Source: Sinotaia quadrata (lineage: Eukaryota; Mollusca; Gastropoda; Architaenioglossa; Viviparidae). Taken from it: a stretch of DNA of 64,000 nucleotides. Under the pieces are notes generated by a model. That model had not been told where the DNA came from, ran no database searches, and saw only the letters and a list, made by a program, of their open reading frames with translations. The DNA is taken from positions 43,826,759-43,890,758 of the forward strand of contig CM054181.1 of assembly GCA_028829895.1 (NCBI GenBank), in the 5' to 3' direction. This document shows positions 57,800-64,000 of the stretch, in pieces (position 1 is the first letter of the stretch; each line of letters begins with the position of its first letter). A program made the position numbers and the translations under genes.

Positions 57800-58510
57800 C
57801 AAACCAAAACTGGTAAAAGGACTTGCCGAGAAAAGCCAGACAAATCTACCCTAACATGATATTTATATATATAGTGAAATGTGGTAAAAAGACTTTGCCG
57901 ATAAAAGCCAGACAGATCTACTCTAGCATGATATGATATAGTGAAATGTGGTAAAAAGACTTGCCGATAAGAGCCAGACAGATCTATTCTAACATGATAT
58001 GATATAGTGAAATGTGGTAAAAAGATTTGCCGATAAAAGCCAGACAGATCTACTCTAACTTGATATGATATAGTCATTATAGTGAAATGTGGTAAAAAGA
58101 CTTGCCGATAAGAGCCAGACAGATCTATTCTAACATGATATGATATAGTGAAATGTGGTAAAAAGATTTGCCGATAAAAGCCAGACAGCTCTACTCTAAC
58201 ATGATATGATATAGTCATTATAGTGAAATGTGGTAAAAAGACTTGCCGATAAAAGCCAGACAGCTCTACTCTAACATGATATGATATAGTCATTATAGTG
58301 AAATGTGGTAAAAAGACTTGCTGATAAAAGCCAGACAGATCTACTCTAACATGATATATAGTGAAATGTGGTAAAAAGACTTGCCGACAAAAGCCAGACA
58401 GCTCTACTCTAGCATGATATGATATAGTCATTATAGTGAAATGTGGTAAAAAGACTTGCCGATAAAAGCCAGACAGCTCTACTCTAACATGATATATAGT
58501 GAAATGTGGT
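57800..58510. repeat. 63-76 bp minisatellite, about 11 copies
   Basis: Units of GTGAAATGTGGTAAAAAGAC TTGCCGATAAAAGCCAGACA G[A/C]TCTACTCTAACATGATAT with optional GATATAGTCATTATA. A 241-codon minus-strand frame stays open through it (repeating SGFYRQVFLPHFTI), which I treat as a repeat product. Confidence 0.95.
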
Positions 58511-58825
58511 GAGGCACGTGTTCTGCCTCTGTTAAAGTTTTCATTGCTAGGTTAATTTACTTAATTAAACATTTAACCCCTCATGCCACAAACGTACTTT
58601 TAATATGTATTCTTTATTATGAAATTTGTTGTGTGTGGGCTTTAAAAAATGTATGTTCTGTGCGACACATAAATCTTGTAACAATTCAATTTTGCTTAGT
58701 GTCTATTAAGTACTCTTCAAGCTTCAGTTGTGCATGGCCTGAGTTCATGTTGACTAATCTGTAAAAGTATTCGAAAATTCCAACATCACATGACTTAACA
58801 ATCAAAAACTGTTTACTTCACATAC

Positions 58826-58827
<2 letters not shown>

Positions 58828-58872
<45 letters not shown>
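58828..58872. repeat. (CA)n microsatellite
   Basis: About 22 CA units. Confidence 0.95.
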
Positions 58873-58875
<3 letters not shown>

Positions 58876-60149
58876 TTCGGAATGCTTCCGCGCTGAAAAC
58901 AAAATGCCGAATAAACAGTGCCAACGAATACAATCAGAAATTTAGAATGACTGGATGTTCATTACAAGGGAAATAACTCTTATTCTTCTCGCTAGTTGTG
59001 GTAAATCTGTATTGATTGGATAGCAGCTTAAGACACATCCAAATCAAGCATTTCATCCTTTCATTAATTTATGCAGTGTTCAGCTATCATTTAAAACTTT
59101 TTTATCATGAAAGACAAAGAAGAATGCAGCAAAATCATAATATATTTTAAAATATTTTTTTCAGTCAGCTGATAACAGTTACTCACTATCCACTATGACA
59201 AACACCTGCTGTTTTCTTTATACCCTATATACTTTTGGTGGAAGGATTCTGGTAGTTAGCTGTCTCCCTCTCCAGACCTTGTGTGGGGCCTTCACCCTAG
59301 GACGCTCTTGGTGGTGTTGAGGGTGGTTACACTAGCATTTCTTCACCTTTGACCTTGTGAGGAAACTTTTCATATTCAGATTTTCTCTATTCTGTTTTAC
59401 TTCAGACAGACCTGTTTCCCTCACTGAATTCAAGAGTCCAAACCACATAAGGTGGACCGCTCAATTTCATTTCCAAGCACCCTCTCCCCTCAAAAAAAAA
59501 AAACAAAAAAAAAAAAAAAAACGGAAAGAAAAGAAAGTATCGACGCTCTCCGTCTCCCCAAGAAGAGCGTGTCACATTAAAATCTTAAACTAAACCATAC
59601 CAGACAGAAATATAAATAAATTTTAAAAATACTTTAAAACACATATCATTTCTCTCTGTATTCCCCTTTCTCTCTCCCCAATATTTTTACTTCACCGCAC
59701 AACAATCCGTCCGCCCGTCTGCATCAACAATCATATTCAAACCTGCTTCAGTTTCGTCACGTTAGTTGCTTGACGGAAGGGAAACAACTCATTGCACTCG
59801 AATTGAAAACATGTTGAATTAGGTTATGTACCTTGTGCATCAAATTCGATAAACACTGATCGACAAATCGCGCAGTATCTAAAATGTTGAAACTCTAAGA
59901 AGTATATAAACTTAGATAGCGATTTTCTTGAAGAAATGCACAGTACAAGAAGAATTCAGAATGGGAAAATATGGGTGGGTGTAACAAGCAACAGCTTCGA
60001 TGGTAGGATTACGGGCCTTTCTCTCCTATAATATTGATTTTATCCATAATCAGTGGTAAAAGGGTATTTTTAAAAGAGAAATAAAAAAAAGAAATGGACA
60101 GGTAATTCTTAACACATTCCTTAGCTCAGAGTGTTAGACTCAGTGTACG

Positions 60150-60154
60150 TGCGT

Positions 60155-60200
<46 letters not shown>

Positions 60201-60213
60201 TTGTGTGTGTGTA
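60150..60213. repeat. (GT)n microsatellite
   Basis: Imperfect GT run with ATGT interruptions. Confidence 0.95.
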
Positions 60214-61199
60214 TTAAAAATGTCTGATGGTCAAAACTGAACATCAGCTGAAACAATCTTTCTACGCATGTGCGACAAAGCAAGTTAAAAAGAGTTACAC
60301 AGAGAAGAATGGGTAAATAGAAGTTACAGACACAAAGAGAACAATAGGTAAATAGAGAAGGTTACAGACACAAACTGACAAAGAGAACTATGGGTAAATA
60401 GAGAAAACAAAAGAGATCCACACAGAGAGTAAGAAAACGGATAGAGACCGGCAGAAGGAAACAGAGACACAGAGAAAGAAACATGCAGAGGGACAAAAAC
60501 TGAGACACAGACGCAGACAAATAGACCAAAGAGAGAAAGAGGCAGGGAGAAGGAGATAAAAAGATGCCGATTCAAACGGAGACTACGAGAAAGAGATGAG
60601 AGGTAACTAGCAAAGCTTTTCTGTCCTTATATTTACCAAACAGCCTGGGGAAAATAGCACTACTTATCTGTCCTTATATTTACCAAATAGTCTGGGGAAA
60701 TTAGCACTGGCTACCTAAATGAATATAATTAACAAAACCTACCCAAAGGCGGTGAGTGATGTTAGATTCTATTTATTGTTAACATCACATGACATTTTAT
60801 TATAATACAAATTAATCTATTTTGCATTAGATGTGATGAAAACTGGAAAGAAATTAAAGGGGTGAAATTAATCTCACCAAGTGTGCGTGGTTTTGTGCGT
60901 TCTCTTACAATACCCGTCTCTGGCTTTACACGTCTGAAAATCGATTGTCGTTGCTGGTTGATTGATTACGACATTTTTAGATAATAATGACGATAAGAAT
61001 TATTTATAACATTTTTGATTAATCTTCTCGCCTATGTCTCCGGGGGGGGGGGGGGAGGGTAGTGGAGAGAGAGAGTTGGGGCGGAAAGTGAGCGATATGA
61101 AAACTCCCGTGGTGTTAACATGACTAGACACAATCTGAAAGAGTTCCTTTAAATCACAATGAACAAGTCAGTGAAGTAGGCAACATGAGTTGAGTTTAT

Positions 61200-61275
61200 T
61201 AACAGATAGATAGACAGATAGATAAATGGATGGATGGACTGACGGACGGACTGACAGACAGATAGATAGATAGAA
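61200..61275. repeat. (GATA)/(GACA)n simple repeat
   Basis: Interspersed AGATAGATAG, GATGGATGGA and GACGGACGGA units. Confidence 0.9.
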
Positions 61276-62559
61276 CCCCCAATTTTTATTTGTCACTTGT
61301 TTTTCATATTTTCTATACCACTATTTTTATTTTTATTTATGAAATACTTTGTTGTGATAAGTTGTGGAGCATTTACTCGTGTTTCCGACATGTATATGTT
61401 GTTTTTAAAGTAGACATCTCGTTCACTGCATATTAAGTACACATGCATAAAGTAGAAAAACAACAGAATCCTTCTAAAACGGATTATTAGGATTTGCCTG
61501 GAGTACTATCGAGACTGAATGACACTGGTCATTATTCCTAGTAAAAATTCAATAGCGTCAATTCCTGAGAATGCACGAACCCCCCCCCCCCCCCACCAAT
61601 CTTGTTATGGAAAATGGCTTATTGTATGATGCAAGACATTAGCCTATTAGACTCAATCAATGGCCGTGTAGTGACCATTTGTAATTACCCAATAGTAATC
61701 TACTGGCTGATTGCAATTAACCAATGGACACTAAAGGGAAGTATGGGAGAATAGGTAAGAGAAATCTTGTGTCTTCCCTCATTTCGAAACGTTGGTCCAG
61801 AGCACGTCTTTCAAAGAGAACCAACTTGAGCACACGTGCATGGATAAGACCATCGTAAAAGGATCTGCAGTGTTTTTTGAAGATCATTTTGTGAAGATCT
61901 TTGAAGACTTCTCTTCTTTTGCTGTGGAACACTTCCTTCCTTAGTGCAATCTGCTTATGAGTCTTGTTGACTTCTCAATCATCTGGAGTCTATTACTCAT
62001 CTCATACATCGCAAGTCAAGTTCACCTTGCTGCTAATGACATGCACAGCCAGCAATGGCTAAAAGGTCATGCGGCTTTTCCTTTTTACAATTTGACTGCT
62101 CATTCATTCATTCTCTCAATGATGTGTACATATGTGTTGTTATCATGTTAAGAAAACTGTTCCTTTGAAAGTCTCAAAAGAAAATCTAGTGACAAATTCA
62201 GAACAATTCCGTAAGAATTCATGAGAGAGCCTTATTAGGCCTGAGACTCTGTTGGACAGTCAGTTAAATTATATTCTTATTTGTATTTTTTTTTGTATGT
62301 CCTCATTTTGTATGTAATTATTTGTTTTTGACCTATGTTCTTGCTATGTAGTGTGCACTTAATTAATTCACTCCTACTGTCCATCATTCTCTTCCTCTAT
62401 CCCCTTTCTCTCCCTCCCTCCCACCCTCTCCCTCTCTTTTGTTTTCCTTTCTTTCAGTGTCGATCTTAGTGCACTGCGCATGTACCAAATAGATACACGA
62501 TTGCTGCTTTTCAACTATCCACACAATCTGTGAAATTCTCCAATCTAAAAATGACCGTG

Positions 62560-63240
62560 AGAAACCCTTTGTCAGATTTCAGTGGCGTCGACATTGACGT
62601 CTGCTCTGGATGTTCTTGCTGTCATTCATTTCACAACAGTCGAATTTAGACGATAATGAATCTGATAGAAAATGTTCGTTGAAGATCAGTAATCCGTTGT
62701 TTGAGCTCGTCAGTAGCAGGTTAATTTCGTGCCAATGTACACATTTTCCTTCTCGTTCATTGGCTACTCTTAAAAAGCCCAGTGACGTCGGGCTGATCAT
62801 GTGACAAGCACTTACGATTTGGAGACCTTAACATCTTAATAACAGTGTACCCATTGTCTCTATAAAGCTTAAGCGCTTGGTTTATTTCCCTCGCTGGTGG
62901 CAGTCTTCTACCTCGACTTTTAACATTTAACCTCGGGTTTGACTTTAGCCACAGTGACGTGACATTCCTTCTTTTGTTTGTCTTTCATATATTGCAGATT
63001 TGACACTCACGTAGGTGTACGGGCCTTTTAGATGTGCAGTGACACAATGACACGTATATAAACATAAGATACCAGTCATGCGAGCGCAGTTTGACCTTTC
63101 CAGATTTAATGATTGTTCTTGACTGGGGTTGGAACATTTGAATGCAGGGCATTTTCTTTATTCATGCGGCCGTCATTACAATCCTAATTTGCTGACGTCA
63201 TTCGTCTTTTCATGAGGGTTGGTGCTGTTGACGACGCTAT
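62560..63240. other. CpG-richer, possibly regulatory region
   Basis: Higher CpG than the rest of the window, with several CRE-like sites (GTGACGTCGG near 62,780, full TGACGTCA at 63193-63200). No start codon or exon could be tied to it. It could be a promoter, for instance of the carbonic anhydrase gene whose 5' end is missing, but this is speculation. Confidence 0.25.
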
Positions 63241-63241
63241 C

Positions 63242-63559
63242 GCGATTACGATCTTAGACCGGTGTGATACACAGTTTTGTGTTTGTTTTTAATCTTGCAG
63301 TGACTATCAATGTAGACCGGTGTGATACACAGTTTTGTGTTTGTTTTTAATCTTGCAGTGACTATCAATGTAGACCGGTGTGATACACAGTTTTGTGTTT
63401 GTTTTTAATCTTGCAGTGACTATCAATGTAGACCGGTGTGATACATAGTTTTGTGTTTGTTTTTAATCTTGCAGTGACTATCAATGTAGACCGGTATGAT
63501 ACACAGTTTTGTGTTTGTTTTTAATCTTGCAGGAACTAGCAATGTAGACCTGAGTCGGA
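63242..63559. repeat. 58-bp tandem repeat, 5 copies, each with a splice-acceptor-like motif
   Basis: Each unit has GTTTGTTTTTAATCTTGCAG, with AG ending at 63300, 63358, 63416, 63474 and 63532, followed by TGACTATCAATGTAGACCGG (last: GAACTAGCAATGTAGACCTG). Units are nearly identical. Confidence 0.95.
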
Positions 63560-64000
63560 TTCACCCACTGTTGTGTTTTTAGGTACATTACAAATGTTAA
63601 ACAACATAAAATATTTTCTCCCTCAAGTAATCTTTAATATCTCATCAGGAGTGTATTCCTTGCAGCAATGTGGCACTGCTGTTAAAGGGAGAGAGGGGAG
63701 TTTGCCAGAGGTTGGCTCTAATTGCTTACAAGAATTTTAAAGCTTGGCTGTCCCGAGGGGAAGCTAATAAATTTTGTGGAATAAAATCCAATAACCGGAT
63801 AACTTAATATTATTTTTTCTAAATTTGCGGCAGAAAGACATTTAAACAGGCTTAGTCCGATCTGTTTGGTTTCCATTTTGTTTCGTGATCAGCAGTGCAC
63901 CACAAATTTGCTTCTTAAATTTTTTGTGCGTTTTTTTAAAATAATAGATTATTTCTTTACTGCTTGACATCCTGTCTGGCATTAAAGTTTTGGCCACATT

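Larger units (their letters stand above)
58880..62560. other. No gene recognised; simple repeats
   Basis: Contains poly-A near 59,490-59,520, (GT)n at 60,150-60,213, purine-rich GACAGAGA/AAGAGA tracts at 60,290-60,600, a (GATA)/(GACA) tract at 61,200-61,275 and homopolymers G at 61,040-61,056 and C at 61,580-61,595. Reading frames found here match nothing known. Confidence 0.5.

Noticed and set aside
61957..62151. 64-codon ORF with a signal-peptide-like start (SIIWSLLLISYIASQ)
   Set aside because: No recognisable domain, no splice or regulatory context; hydrophobic starts arise easily in T-rich DNA.

Overview
This is a stretch of AT-rich, intron-rich animal nuclear DNA. The exon-by-exon architecture of a non-chordate classic cadherin, a coding alpha-carbonic anhydrase, dense microsatellites and minisatellites, and hAT, LINE and tRNA-SINE remnants point to an invertebrate, most likely a lophotrochozoan such as a mollusc. 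The phylum is an inference; nothing in the window proves it. No rRNA, functional tRNA, CRISPR or prokaryotic gene organisation was seen.

Region 1 (about 1-35,351, plus strand) is the middle and 3' extracellular part of one neural-cadherin (CadN)-like gene. I could place 20 exons (1460 to 35351). All 19 junctions keep one reading frame, giving 4,030 nt or about 1,343 residues. In order they encode the last five visible cadherin repeats, the membrane-proximal domain specific to non-chordate classic cadherins, an EGF module, laminin-G 1, EGF, laminin-G 2 and two EGF-like modules. The N-terminal cadherin repeats must lie left of the window. The transmembrane and catenin-binding exons were not found.

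Region 2 (35,352-39,070) is intergenic or a very large intron, filled mainly with microsatellites. Region 3 (about 39,070-41,550, minus strand) is a decayed hAT-type (GTF2IRD2/ZBED-like) transposase pseudogene. The part encoding its conserved C-terminal motif has been amplified into nine 64-bp tandem copies.

Region 4 (41,840-50,779, minus strand) is an alpha-carbonic anhydrase gene: six exons that join in frame to a stop codon and carry the three zinc-binding histidines. Its first exon or exons (N-terminus, signal peptide if any) were not found. A decayed LINE reverse-transcriptase fragment and several minisatellites sit in its introns. Region 5 (50,780-64,000) has no convincing gene: a tRNA-derived SINE, minisatellites, simple repeats and a CpG-richer end.

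The most unusual property is that many tandem repeats in both genes start at, or contain, exon-intron boundaries. Splice donors or acceptors are thereby copied two to a dozen times (exons at 14,500, 16,699, 25,283, 34,047, and carbonic anhydrase exons at 44,573 and 50,647). One of these, at 16,871-17,180, is an 84-bp repeat that stays in frame and could give nested isoforms with 28-residue insertions.
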